Below, piece by piece: positions 1 through 8,476 of a stretch of DNA of 64,000 nucleotides (position 1 is its first letter; each line of letters opens with the position of its first letter). The notes under the pieces were generated by a model. It saw nothing but the letters and a program-made list of their open reading frames with translations, was not told the DNA's origin and ran no database searches. This DNA comes from Verrucomicrobiaceae bacterium. GTDB taxonomy: Bacteria; Verrucomicrobiota; Verrucomicrobiia; Verrucomicrobiales; Verrucomicrobiaceae. The position numbers were made by a program, and so were the translations under genes. The stretch spans positions 192,181 through 256,180 of the forward strand of contig JAEUHN010000036.1 of assembly GCA_016795365.1 (NCBI GenBank), written 5' to 3'.

Positions 1-123
1 CGCGGGGACGAGCTTGCGGTAGGTGAGGTCGCCGGACGCGCCAAAGATCACCACGGTGCAGGGCTCGGCGCGCTGCCGGGTGATAAGCGTGTCGAGGAAG
101 GGGTTTTCGAGAGCTTCGGACAT
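1..123 (-). CDS. zwf: Glucose-6-phosphate 1-dehydrogenase, N-terminal 41 residues (cut by window edge)
   Basis: The minus strand from the ATG at 121-123 reads into the window edge with no stop. The 41 residues include the run VVIFGASGDLTYRKLVPA, which is the NADP-binding Rossmann entry (GASGDL) and following RKL of glucose-6-phosphate dehydrogenase. The enzyme oxidises glucose-6-phosphate to 6-phosphogluconolactone and feeds NADPH and pentoses from the oxidative pentose phosphate pathway. It lies 97 bases downstream of the NIPSNAP gene on the same strand. Only the start is present, so completeness of the gene cannot be judged. Confidence 0.88.
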   Translation of the reverse strand, partial: MSEALENPFLDTLITRQRAEPCTVVIFGASGDLTYRKLVPA

Positions 124-220
124 GGGGGGCGCGGATACTAGCCCCGTTGCCACGCCACGCAAGCACTCGCACCCCTCGGGCGATGAAGCCTTTGCACGAA
201 AACGCTGAACCGGATTCAGC

Positions 221-1009
221 TTACTTGATCGGCGAGAAATCGACCGCCTTCATGAAGACGGACTTCACACCGCCCTCCTTGATCGTCAGCGGGCCGTCCT
301 TCTCGCTCTCCGCTTTGGCCGCGATCCACTCGGGGTCCGCGCGGAAGGCTTCGAATGATGCCTTGGCCGCATCGCGACTAGCGTGGGCCAGGACATAGAT
401 CAGCTGCTTCCCGCCGCCCGTCTCCGCATCCGTGGGCGACCAGTAACCAATGTGTGTCATCCCGTGCTTGGAAAACAAGGCCACCGTGTGCTCGCGGAAG
501 CGCTTGTGCAGCGCGTCCAGCTTGCCGTCATTGGTCGTGTAGGTGCGCAGTTCAAACACGCGCTCCCCGCCGGCTCCCGGCTGAATCGCACATGAGTAAT
601 CCGTCGCCTTCATGAAGATGGACTCCGGCTTCGAGGCCAGGATCTTGCCGTTCACCTCGCTGGCCTTTGCCGCCGCCTTCCAGTCCGGATCAGCCTGGAA
701 CGCCGCCCACGAGGCCTTTGCCGCCTCGCGGCTCTTGTGCGCGATCACATAGATCAGCTTGTTGCTCGCGCCATCCGCCTCCTCCATCGGCACCCAGTAG
801 CCGATGTTCTCCATGCCATGCTTTTCAAAGAGCTTGCACGTGTGATCGCGGAACCGCTTCAGCAGGTCGGGCAGCTTGCCCTCATTCGTCACGTAAATCC
901 GCAACTCAAAGGTCCGCGCATCTTCCGCAGCATGAGTGGCAGCAGTGAAACCCAAAGCCAGGGCCGAAGCCGTGACGATCCAGTGGCGACGAGAGAAGAG
1001 CAAGTTCAT
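221..1009 (-). CDS. Exported protein with two NIPSNAP domains
   Basis: This 262-residue protein has an N-terminal signal-like stretch (basic MNLLFSRRH, then a hydrophobic segment ending near THAAED), so it is probably exported; the RR pair makes Tat export possible. Two homologous halves follow, roughly residues 30-135 and 148-255. Each opens with FELR-Y-TN-GKL and contains F--H-----F-KHGM--IGYW, the pattern of the NIPSNAP fold, a dimeric alpha/beta-barrel-like domain of mostly unknown function. I chose the ATG at 1009 rather than the one 15 bases upstream because it directly precedes the signal sequence. The gene is divergent from pyrE, with a 145-base shared upstream region. The family call is firm; the substrate or role is unknown. 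Confidence 0.85.
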   Translation of the reverse strand: MNLLFSRRHWIVTASALALGFTAATHAAEDARTFELRIYVTNEGKLPDLLKRFRDHTCKLFEKHGMENIGYWVPMEEADGASNKLIYVIAHKSREAAKASWAAFQADPDWKAAAKASEVNGKILASKPESIFMKATDYSCAIQPGAGGERVFELRTYTTNDGKLDALHKRFREHTVALFSKHGMTHIGYWSPTDAETGGGKQLIYVLAHASRDAAKASFEAFRADPEWIAAKAESEKDGPLTIKEGGVKSVFMKAVDFSPIK

Positions 1010-1154
1010 GAGTGAGCCCGTCATAACGTCTGCCAGAACCGAAACTCGCGAGACAATGCTCCCGCCTCTCGTCCATCACTTTCCCCTTGCCTCGAAAGCA
1101 ATCCTGGAACTTGGAAGCCACCCACGAGAAACCGCCAACCCTGCCGCCCCGCCC

Positions 1155-1724
1155 ATGTCCGATCCCGCCCGCTCCGAGCTTCGCTCCATTCTCCTCGCCA
1201 AGTCTGTCAAGACGGGCGACTTCACCCTTGCCTCTGGTGCCAAGAGCAACCTCTACGTGGACTGCCGCGTCACCACGCTCGACCCCCGTGGTGCTGTGCT
1301 CGTCGGCCAGCAGATGCACAAGCTCGTGCGCGACGAGGAAGCCAGACGCGGAGTGAAGGTGGACGCTCTCGGCGGACTCACTATGGGTGCCGACCCCATC
1401 TCCCTCTCCACTGCCATGACCAGCAGCATGTCGGGCGATGCCACCCCGATTCGCTGCTTCGTCGTGCGCAAAGAGGCGAAAGGCCACGGTCGTGGCAAGC
1501 GCATCGAAGGCAACTTCCAGCCCGGTGACAGCGTCGTCGTCGTCGATGACGTGATCACCACCGGCGACAGCACCCTCAAAGCCATCGCCGCCGTCGAAGA
1601 AGAAGGAGCCAAGGTCGCCTTCGTCGTCGTCCTCGTCGATCGCGAAGAAGGCGGCCGCGCCAACATCGAAGGCAAAGGCTACCCCGTAGCCGCCTTGTTC
1701 ACGAAGACGGAGTTGATTGGGTAA
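1155..1724 (+). CDS. pyrE: Orotate phosphoribosyltransferase
   Basis: PyrE transfers the phosphoribosyl group of PRPP to orotate to give OMP in de novo pyrimidine synthesis. The 189-residue product carries the PRPP-binding signature VVVVDDVITTGDSTLKAI near residue 135, the type I phosphoribosyltransferase loop. Upstream of it is the FVVRKEAKGHGRGKRIEG segment with the catalytic lysines of the flexible loop, and an early SGAKSNLYVDCR substrate segment. An open frame continues upstream to 936, but the ATG at 1155 gives the normal family length and begins MSDPARSELRS, so the longer start is rejected. The gene is monocistronic here: the next gene is convergent and ends 33 bases downstream. Confidence 0.93.
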   Translation: MSDPARSELRSILLAKSVKTGDFTLASGAKSNLYVDCRVTTLDPRGAVLVGQQMHKLVRDEEARRGVKVDALGGLTMGADPISLSTAMTSSMSGDATPIRCFVVRKEAKGHGRGKRIEGNFQPGDSVVVVDDVITTGDSTLKAIAAVEEEGAKVAFVVVLVDREEGGRANIEGKGYPVAALFTKTELIG

Positions 1725-1757
1725 CCTGGCCGCGCGTGCAACCACACGCTTCTCCAC

Positions 1758-3407
1758 TCACCCCAGCCCAATCCCTGCATCCGTCCCACTCAGCTCCTCG
1801 ATCTCCTTAGCCAACTGCAATGCCGTAGTCTTCAAGTCGGTGATTTCAGCTTCGACACCTGCGATCTGCTGCTCGATCACTTGGTCAAACATCTCCGGCT
1901 TCTTCTCCATGATTTGGTGAAGCTCATAGTCCGGGCTCTCCTTCAGTGTGTCTGTGGCCTCGATCACCGCGATGATCTCGGCTTCCAGGCTGTTGAAGAG
2001 CTTCTGCAATTGCTCCAGTTCATCGGAATCGCCCAGCTCGATCGCCGTCCAGCCCTGTCGCATCACATAGCCCATCGGATCATGGGCGATCAGTCGCAGC
2101 GTCGCCAGATCACCGTTGTCCTTCGCCGCATTGATCGCCGCCGTGAGATTCGTGTAGGTCGCCTGCTTCTCGGGATCATCAGCGAAGCGATCAGGATGGA
2201 ACAGCTTCACCAACTCGCGCCAGAGCGCCTTTAGCTCCGACTCCTCGGAGTCGGAGAGTGCCCGCTTCGATTCCATCGCCGCCCCCGTGTCTGCATACTC
2301 CTGCTGCGTGTGCGCATCCGCTTGGCGGTAGTCCTCGCGCACTTGCTCCACTCCTTCCTCACCCTCGCGGAGCAGCGTATCCAGAAACGTCCGTCGATAG
2401 TTCACCACCAGCCGCAGCCGGTCGCGCTCTTCAAAGTGTCGCCGCAGGCGCTGGAACAACCGGGCTTGCAGCGCGGCGACGTGGTTTCGCAACGAGGTGT
2501 AGGCCGCTTCCAGCTCGGCAAGTCGCGCACGCGATCCGGCGATCAGACCACGCAGCCGCTCGATGCCTGGATGGACGTAAAGCACGATCCCTTCGCCGCG
2601 AGGCATGGGATCGGAACTCGCCGCCGCAGACTCCGTGGCGACCAGCACCGCGTCACTCGTCAGGTTTGGCTCCGCTTCCAGTAGCTTCAAATACCAGCGA
2701 CCCATGCTCGCACTGCGCGCGTTGGTGGAACTCGCCAGCCACTCGACCCACTGGCGCAGTTCCGGGTTGTGACGGGCATCGTGAATGGACTTCCCCTTGT
2801 GCTTGCCGAAGGCAATCCGACTTGGATACCACTCGTCCTCTGCGTAGGCCTTGATCGCTTCCCAAGTCGTCAGACCACGCTGCTCAGCGATGGGCCGGAG
2901 CACTTGTGAGAACAAGTCCGCCACCGTCAGCACATCACCCAGCGCCGTGTGGGCACCACGCTCCGGCAGCCGGTAATACTGGCGCAGCGTTTGCAGCTTG
3001 CAGTTCCCTGCAGGGACGGGGTCTAGCAAACGTTGCGCCAGCCGCAGCGCACAGAAGCCATCGCGTCCCATCGGCACGATGCCTAGCCCGCTCCACTCCG
3101 GCTTCAACACCTTCTCCAGGTCATACTCAAGGTTGTAAGCCACCATCGGCAAGCCGAGCGCATAACGCCGCAGTTCCTCATACACGACCGCCGGCGGTTC
3201 ACCATCGCGCTCCAGAATCTCCCGTGTGTAGCCATGCACTCGCGAAGCCTCTGGCGGGATGTCCTGATTCTGATTCACCAACCTCCGAAACGGCTCCCCC
3301 ACCGGCACCCATCCCCGCATCCGCTGCGCCCCGACCTCAACAACGAAAATCGGCGCTATGAAGCCCGTCGTCTCGGTGTCGATGATGATCCAATCGGCTT
3401 CGTGCAT
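1758..3407 (-). CDS. DEDDh 3'-5' exonuclease with ExoX-like C-terminal segment, coiled coil and J-like domain
   Basis: Residues 5-175 form a DnaQ-type exonuclease. I see the Exo I motif DTET (Asp10, Glu12), the Exo II Asp96 in NLEYDLE, and the Exo III pair His153 and Asp158 in HTALGD, so all DEDDh metal and catalytic positions are present. Residues 197-225 (IAFGKHKGKSIHD) resemble the small domain found C-terminal in exodeoxyribonuclease X. Residues about 285-390 are charged and helical, probably coiled coil. Residues 391-435 contain LWRELVKLFHPDRF followed by a conserved-looking NLTAAINAAKDNGD, which is how a J domain reads around its HPD (404-406). A role in DNA repair or degradation with a chaperone-type recruiting module is inference. 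The gene stands alone between a convergent pyrE and a same-strand TPR gene. Confidence 0.8.
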   Translation of the reverse strand: MHEADWIIIDTETTGFIAPIFVVEVGAQRMRGWVPVGEPFRRLVNQNQDIPPEASRVHGYTREILERDGEPPAVVYEELRRYALGLPMVAYNLEYDLEKVLKPEWSGLGIVPMGRDGFCALRLAQRLLDPVPAGNCKLQTLRQYYRLPERGAHTALGDVLTVADLFSQVLRPIAEQRGLTTWEAIKAYAEDEWYPSRIAFGKHKGKSIHDARHNPELRQWVEWLASSTNARSASMGRWYLKLLEAEPNLTSDAVLVATESAAASSDPMPRGEGIVLYVHPGIERLRGLIAGSRARLAELEAAYTSLRNHVAALQARLFQRLRRHFEERDRLRLVVNYRRTFLDTLLREGEEGVEQVREDYRQADAHTQQEYADTGAAMESKRALSDSEESELKALWRELVKLFHPDRFADDPEKQATYTNLTAAINAAKDNGDLATLRLIAHDPMGYVMRQGWTAIELGDSDELEQLQKLFNSLEAEIIAVIEATDTLKESPDYELHQIMEKKPEMFDQVIEQQIAGVEAEITDLKTTALQLAKEIEELSGTDAGIGLG

Positions 3408-3506
3408 GGCAGAACGATTTGAGACGAGGTCAGGTCCTAGTTTGTTTGTTAAATTGGATTCTTTCGCCTGAAGCTAAAACTCGACTGCTGCACGCGAGGA
3501 TTTGCT

Positions 3507-4499
3507 TTATGCCGCTTCATCTACAGCTACGCTGAATGCATCTTCCCCATACTGCTCGATAGCGTCAATCAAATCGAACGATGTTAGCTGTTGTCCCAAA
3601 TCGAGTGGCGTTGGCCCTGGATCCGTGACAACGAAGAGTTCATTTTGATACTCATCGAGCTTCTGCCGAGAAAATGGAAAGTTTCGGTTGAGACGATCCG
3701 CCTCGGTCCAGTCGGCAATAGCTCTTGCATACGCAGAATTTTTCTCATGGAGCATACCGCGGAATGCGAATGAGAAGAAGTCAGAGCAGTCAAGCTGGAT
3801 AGCAACTGTGAAATCCCCAATAGCTTGGTCCACATTTCCTGTCTTGTAATACGTGCAGCCACGCTTGCGGTAAAGTTCTGCTGTTTGGGGACTGAGCTGA
3901 ATGGCCTCGTCGTAGCGCTTGATCGCTTGGTCATAGTCGTCTTTGACGTAGTGAAAATTAAAATGAGAGTTCCCATCGCAGTGCTCCGACTTCACGTAAT
4001 CCGCCCTGGCCTTGTCGCGATCACCTTTATCTGCGTAAGCGCTGCAACGGTTCAGATAGCACTCCCTGTCGCCAAGCCCTAAATGGATTGCTTCGGTATA
4101 GTCCTGTATTGCTTCATCATAAGCACCGCATCGGGCGAACGCACTGCCTCGATTGTGATGCAACCTTGCGTCCTGCGGACAAATTCCGAGTGCTGTATTG
4201 TAGTCGGCAATAGCTTCACGGTGCCTGCCAAGTTCAAAAAAGACGTTTCCTCGCTGAGCATACGCACCAGCGAATTCAGGATATAGTCGAATTGCTATAT
4301 TGAGTGCTTCAAGAGCGTTGTTGAAATCATTCTCGAGACGCTGAGTGAAACCGCGCTGACAATGAAGTTCGGCAATCAATCGGTTCGATTGAGCAAGCGC
4401 TGCACTCACCATTTCTGCGACGATTCGTCCGTTACGCGGATTGACCTGGGCAGGGTTCTGGCAAATCGGAGGCGTGATTTGAAACTCAGCGTCTGACAT
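3507..4499 (-). CDS. Tetratricopeptide repeat protein
   Basis: The 330-residue protein is built almost entirely of TPR units, with recurring AYAQRGNVFFELGRHREAIADY-type helices, for example at about residues 75-105, 110-140, 145-175 and 215-245. TPRs bind other proteins; no enzymatic domain, signal peptide or membrane segment is visible. The ATG at 4499 (MSDAEFQ) is preferred to the in-frame ATG at 4550, which would add an unremarkable 17-residue extension. Base composition is visibly more AT-rich than flanking genes (many AAT, ATA and TTA-type codons), as in the next gene upstream, suggesting recent acquisition of the pair. Function is unknown. Confidence 0.75.
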   Translation of the reverse strand: MSDAEFQITPPICQNPAQVNPRNGRIVAEMVSAALAQSNRLIAELHCQRGFTQRLENDFNNALEALNIAIRLYPEFAGAYAQRGNVFFELGRHREAIADYNTALGICPQDARLHHNRGSAFARCGAYDEAIQDYTEAIHLGLGDRECYLNRCSAYADKGDRDKARADYVKSEHCDGNSHFNFHYVKDDYDQAIKRYDEAIQLSPQTAELYRKRGCTYYKTGNVDQAIGDFTVAIQLDCSDFFSFAFRGMLHEKNSAYARAIADWTEADRLNRNFPFSRQKLDEYQNELFVVTDPGPTPLDLGQQLTSFDLIDAIEQYGEDAFSVAVDEAA

Positions 4500-4559
4500 G
4501 TTCAGAATAGTATCGGAGGTTCTAAAGACCGAGTGGTTCCACCAGTTCAAACCACATGC

Positions 4560-5126
4560 CTATTCATCCGACTTGATCGAAGCTCCGGCGATAACAGGGA
4601 TGACTCCTTTTGGAACGATTTGTGAACGGTTGGCAGTTCGCCGCAGCTGCATAAGCTGAACGATCTGTGCTCTGGACAGCTCTACCCGCTCCACTCGGCG
4701 AATGCCGAACACACTCATGAAGTCATATACTAAATGGCCTCCCAGGATCTCACACTCCAGCGGGAGGCTAGATGACCAGAAGTCTCCTTTCTTTGGGGGC
4801 AGTTCAACCCAGTCGGTCCGCATTGGTGAATGCTCGCCACCATAAGCACAAGGAAAGTCGGTTGATGCGCCGTTCTCAGCAAGCGCAGTTAGAACAACGG
4901 CCCTGATGAAAACGCTGTAGTCGGTGCTGTTGTATATCTGAATACTGAACGTCTTTGCCGTTGATTCCCAGCCGCCACCTGCAACGTCCTGGAGCGCTTT
5001 CTTCATTCCTTCTGCAATCTTCACCGTCCGGCAGTGATCCCGAAATTTGATGTAAGCCCAAGCCAAGAAGGTAGCCACTAGGCTTCCGACACAACCAAGA
5101 GCAATGTTTCTGAGATCACTATTCAT
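4560..5126 (-). CDS. Hypothetical single-pass membrane protein
   Basis: I do not recognise this 188-residue protein. It starts MNSDLRNIALGCVGSLVATFLAWAYIKF as two adjacent blocks, a hydrophobic helix at residues 6-24 anchoring the N terminus, followed by a soluble, probably beta-rich domain (FSIQIYNSTDYSVFIRAV is a typical beta-sandwich run). I chose the ATG at 5126 over an upstream in-frame ATG at 5216 because it places the membrane helix at the N terminus. The gene lies 60 bases upstream of the TPR gene on the same strand, and both share an AT-rich composition, so they may be a transferred pair. No catalytic motif was seen. Confidence 0.6.
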   Translation of the reverse strand: MNSDLRNIALGCVGSLVATFLAWAYIKFRDHCRTVKIAEGMKKALQDVAGGGWESTAKTFSIQIYNSTDYSVFIRAVVLTALAENGASTDFPCAYGGEHSPMRTDWVELPPKKGDFWSSSLPLECEILGGHLVYDFMSVFGIRRVERVELSRAQIVQLMQLRRTANRSQIVPKGVIPVIAGASIKSDE

Positions 5127-5333
5127 GGAGTGAACGATTCCTTTGAATAGTGTCCAATGCAAGCCAACGACACACGAGTCCCTCAACGAAGAGGGCCGCA
5201 CTGATGCCGAAGGCAAACGTGAATCTGATCAAGACCGCGGAGTCATGGGGTGAGATCGAAAACGCGATTGCGCAGGCGGGGCAACCACAGGGTTGGCGAT
5301 TGACCGCGCGCGCCCCTCAGCTAGTTTTGCCAC

Positions 5334-5534
5334 ATGCAAACGACGACAACCCTGTCCGAAACGCTGGCTGCCGTGCGAAAGCGTTCCGCCGCGAAACTCG
5401 CTGTGGTGAAGTCCACGGCTGCAAAGCAGCCACAGAGCTTGCCACCGCTCGCTGAGAGCGAGAAGCAGCTCATCCAGGATGCGGCGAAGCTGGGTGCCGA
5501 GTGGCGCACGCGTGCCAACGACGCTGGCTGGTAA
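5334..5534 (+). CDS. Putative antitoxin of a PIN-domain toxin-antitoxin pair
   Basis: This 66-residue protein begins MQTTTTLSETLAAVRKR and ends EWRTRANDAGW. Its assignment rests mainly on position: its stop codon is only 5 bases before the start of a PIN-domain protein, the usual antitoxin-toxin order. The central part is basic and Ala/Lys/Pro-rich, and the C-terminal part is helical and could wrap the toxin. I could not identify a specific DNA-binding fold, so its antitoxin family is not named. Confidence 0.55.
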   Translation: MQTTTTLSETLAAVRKRSAAKLAVVKSTAAKQPQSLPPLAESEKQLIQDAAKLGAEWRTRANDAGW

Positions 5535-5539
5535 TTTTT

Positions 5540-5962
5540 ATGATGGTGGTGCTCGACACGAATCATTTCACCGAGTGGGTCAACGAAGGGGCACCAGGAG
5601 CGCGCTTGCAAGACCGATGCGCGACGCACAAAGCCATCGTTTTCACCACCATTGTCACCTCGCAAGAAAGTGCCGAGGGCTGGTTTGCCCTGATCAAACG
5701 TCATTCAGCCGGGCCGATGCAGGTGCCTGGGTATCGTTTGTATCAGCGCAGTTGCAGCATTCTCAGTGAGATGGGCACCCTGGCTTTCGACGATGATGCA
5801 GCAGAGATTGTCGAGGCGCTAAAGGCTTCGCGGGTGCGGATTGGCTCGATGGATCTCAAGATCGCCGCCATCTGTCTGGCACACGATGCCTTGCTGCTCA
5901 CTCGCAACCTCCGTGACTTCGCACAGGTGCCTGAATTGAAGGTTGAGAACTGGCTGGACTGA
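5540..5962 (+). CDS. PIN-domain ribonuclease toxin (VapC-like)
   Basis: The 140-residue protein has the PIN nuclease layout: Asp6 in VVLDTNHF, a Glu in TSQESAEG near residue 48, and the C-terminal acidic cluster around GSMDLKIAAICLAHDALLLT-R with a following DF. These residues coordinate the Mg2+ ions that cleave RNA in VapC-type toxins. The start at 5540 (MMVVLD) lies 5 bases after the antitoxin stop; an upstream in-frame ATG at 5501 would overlap the antitoxin and is less likely. The pair sits at the edge of the AT-rich patch 3.5-5.1 kb. The RNA target cannot be told from sequence. Confidence 0.82.
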   Translation: MMVVLDTNHFTEWVNEGAPGARLQDRCATHKAIVFTTIVTSQESAEGWFALIKRHSAGPMQVPGYRLYQRSCSILSEMGTLAFDDDAAEIVEALKASRVRIGSMDLKIAAICLAHDALLLTRNLRDFAQVPELKVENWLD

Positions 5963-6019
5963 GGGGCGGCCAAACGTCTCACGTTACACCCGGACCGACC
6001 CCGCCGGTCTTCAAATTCC

Positions 6020-6047
6020 CTCATTCGTCATTCGCCAATCGTCATTT
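6020..6047. repeat. Degenerate heptanucleotide repeat, 4 units
   Basis: Units CTCATTC, GTCATTC, GCCAATC and GTCATTT occur in register in the intergenic space 44 bases before miaB. The same type of 7-base repeat recurs at 58166, 60131 and 60505. Confidence 0.6.
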
Positions 6048-6091
6048 GGCGGGCATTTTACACGCCCCTCACCCACGTCCTATTTGCCCCC

Positions 6092-7447
6092 ATGCCCCGT
6101 GTTTTCATCAAGACCTACGGCTGCCAGATGAACGAGCGCGACTCCGAGCAAGTGTCGCAGATGTTCATCGAGCGCGGCTACACGATGACGCGCACCGAGC
6201 ATGATGCGGATGTGGTGCTGATCAATACCTGTTCCGTGCGCGATCAGGCGGAGCAGAAGGCGATTGGGAAGATGGGCATGGTGCGGCGTCGGCGTGTGCC
6301 ACTGGTCACCGGCTTCATGGGCTGCATGGCGCAGAGTCGGGGCGCGGAGTTGCTGGACACGAAGGTGGACCTCGTGGTCGGCACGCAGAAGTATCATCGC
6401 GTGGTGGAATATGTGGAGCAGGTGATCCGTGCGAAGGAGGCGAAGCAGATGGACGATGAGCGCTTCAGCATCGTCGATGTGGAAGAGGAAACGGAGTCGC
6501 AGAACGCGATCCGTGATCATCAGCTCAAGGATCAGCAGGGCAGCGCGTTTGTGAGCATCATGCAGGGCTGCAACATGAAGTGCACCTTCTGCATCGTGCC
6601 CTACACACGCGGTAGCGAGCGGGGTCGGCCCATCGCAGACATCGTGGAAGAGGTGAAACGCCTCGCCGATCGCGGGGTGAAAGAAGTCACGCTGCTCGGC
6701 CAGATCGTGAACTTGTATGGCCGTCACGAGTTCCCCGTGGTCGATGGGAAGTCGCCGTTCGTGCAGTTGCTGGAGGCCGTGCATGAGGTCGATGGCATCC
6801 AGCGCATCCGCTTCACCAGTCCGCATCCCATTGGCTACAAGAAGGACCTCATCAAGGCTTTCACGTATCTGCCAAAGCTCTGCGAGCACGTTCATCTTCC
6901 GCTGCAAAGCGGTAGCGATGCGATCCTCAAGAAGATGCACCGCCCTTACTCGACGGCGAAGTTTGAAGAACTCGTCGCGAGCATTCGCGAGGCCCGGCCC
7001 GAAATCGCGGTGACCACAGACATCATCGTCGGCTTCCCCGGCGAGACGGACGAGCTGTATCAAGAGACCCGCGCGCTGTGCGAGCGGGTGCGTTTTGATA
7101 ACGCGTTCATCTTCCGCTACTCGAAGCGTCGCGGCACGCCCGCAGCGGAGATGGATGATGAGCTTCAGCTCAGCGAGCAGGTGAAGGAAGCACGCAATCA
7201 AGACCTGCTCTCCGTCATCAATGAGATCGCGCTGGAAGGCTACGCGAAGCTGGTGGGCACGAATGTGGAGATCCTGTGCGAAGGCCCGAGCAAGACGAAC
7301 CCCGACCGCCTCACGGGTCGCACGCGCACGAACAAGATCGTCATCATCGAGGGCAACGACCGTCGCCATATCGGTGAGATCTTCGATGTGCGCATCGACC
7401 ACTGGGAAAACTTTACACTCTACGGCGATCCTGCCCTTTCGGTGTAA
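6092..7447 (+). CDS. miaB: tRNA-2-methylthio-N6-dimethylallyladenosine synthase
   Basis: MiaB is a radical-SAM methylthiotransferase that converts i6A to ms2i6A at position 37 of tRNAs reading UNN codons. The 451-residue protein has the three domains in order. The N-terminal UPF0004 domain has the auxiliary cluster cysteines Cys11 (KTYGCQMN), Cys47 (NTCSVRD) and Cys78 (GFMGCMAQ). The radical-SAM core has Cys160, Cys164 and Cys167 in CNMKCTFCIVPYTRG. A C-terminal TRAM domain covers roughly residues 375-445. The length is typical. The EEP-family gene starts 3 bases after its stop, so the two are probably cotranscribed. Confidence 0.95.
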   Translation: MPRVFIKTYGCQMNERDSEQVSQMFIERGYTMTRTEHDADVVLINTCSVRDQAEQKAIGKMGMVRRRRVPLVTGFMGCMAQSRGAELLDTKVDLVVGTQKYHRVVEYVEQVIRAKEAKQMDDERFSIVDVEEETESQNAIRDHQLKDQQGSAFVSIMQGCNMKCTFCIVPYTRGSERGRPIADIVEEVKRLADRGVKEVTLLGQIVNLYGRHEFPVVDGKSPFVQLLEAVHEVDGIQRIRFTSPHPIGYKKDLIKAFTYLPKLCEHVHLPLQSGSDAILKKMHRPYSTAKFEELVASIREARPEIAVTTDIIVGFPGETDELYQETRALCERVRFDNAFIFRYSKRRGTPAAEMDDELQLSEQVKEARNQDLLSVINEIALEGYAKLVGTNVEILCEGPSKTNPDRLTGRTRTNKIVIIEGNDRRHIGEIFDVRIDHWENFTLYGDPALSV

Positions 7448-7450
7448 ACC

Positions 7451-8476
7451 ATGCGCAGCTGGCTGACACGGTTCCTCTGGGCCTGCTGGGCCGTGATCGT
7501 GCTGCTGGTGCTGGCGATGCATCTCTTCGGCCAGCGTTGGTGGTTGGTCGGTGGACTGGTTTATGCACCACCGCTGATGTGGATCTGGTTCCTGGTCATC
7601 ATCGGCCTCGCCTCATGGTGGATGGAGAGAAGACTCGCATGGGTGTGCCTTGCGACGATGGGCATCCTGATGGGACCGATTTGGGAATGGCGCACGCATC
7701 GTCCGGCATTCCATCCGTCGGTCTGGCAGAGCCCGCGCAAGCTTCGTGTGCTCACCGCGAATCGCGGTGACCACCACGGGCACTCGATGGCTGACTTTGT
7801 GATCCAGCAGAAACCGGATGTCATCGCCATCCAGGATGCCATCTACCGGCAGGCTTACGTGCCCGGCAGCCCTGAATACGCAGGCCTGATCAATCAGAGT
7901 CGCGTGGGCGAGTTTCTGCTGCTGAGCCGCTACCCCATTGTCAAAACTCAGCTCCTCCTCACCACGCTGCCTCCCACGCTAGAACGTCCGCGCAATCTCC
8001 AGTTCAAGGCAGCCCGTTTCGAGATTGACTGGGATGGGCAGCCGGTCGCGATCTACAGCGCTCACCTGCCCTCACCACGGCAATACATGCGCAACCTCGC
8101 ACGCCATCCGTCGATCGAGCACCTGGCCTGCTTGAAGAGGCACTGGGCCGAGCACCAGGCGCTCATCGCTGATCTCACCGAACGAATCGAGGCGGACAAC
8201 CTTCCGGTGATTGTCCTTGGCGATTGGAACCAGCCTCCGATCGGCCCCAACTACCGGCAGCTCATTCGCAAGTTGCAAGACGCCCACACGCAGGCAGGCC
8301 TTGGCTACGGCGCGTCGTTCCCCGGCGACTGGTGGAATCCCTTCACCCTGGGTCGTGTGTGGATGCGCCTCGATTTGGTTCTGTGCTCCCGCCAGTGGCG
8401 AGTCCTGCGCAGCGAGGTCGAACCTGAAAGTGAAACCCAGCACTGCGCCGTCAGCGCCGTGCTGCAATTGAGGTGA
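7451..8476 (+). CDS. Membrane-anchored endonuclease/exonuclease/phosphatase-family protein
   Basis: The 341-residue protein begins with about three hydrophobic segments (residues 7-30, 35-57 and 60-78), followed by an EEP-superfamily domain from about residue 95. Recognisable motifs are VLTANRG at the start, VIAIQD (Asp in place of the more usual Glu metal ligand), SAHLPSP, VIVLGDWNQPP and MRLDLVLCS, with the terminal catalytic His in ETQHCAV. Such proteins hydrolyse phosphodiester or phosphomonoester bonds; the substrate here is unknown. The gene follows miaB by 3 bases. Its last 26 bases overlap the 3' end of the convergent GntR gene. Confidence 0.78.
   Translation: MRSWLTRFLWACWAVIVLLVLAMHLFGQRWWLVGGLVYAPPLMWIWFLVIIGLASWWMERRLAWVCLATMGILMGPIWEWRTHRPAFHPSVWQSPRKLRVLTANRGDHHGHSMADFVIQQKPDVIAIQDAIYRQAYVPGSPEYAGLINQSRVGEFLLLSRYPIVKTQLLLTTLPPTLERPRNLQFKAARFEIDWDGQPVAIYSAHLPSPRQYMRNLARHPSIEHLACLKRHWAEHQALIADLTERIEADNLPVIVLGDWNQPPIGPNYRQLIRKLQDAHTQAGLGYGASFPGDWWNPFTLGRVWMRLDLVLCSRQWRVLRSEVEPESETQHCAVSAVLQLR

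Noticed and set aside
936..1154. Longer start for pyrE
   Set aside because: The extension runs through the divergent promoter region and overlaps the NIPSNAP gene; ATG 1155 gives the family length.
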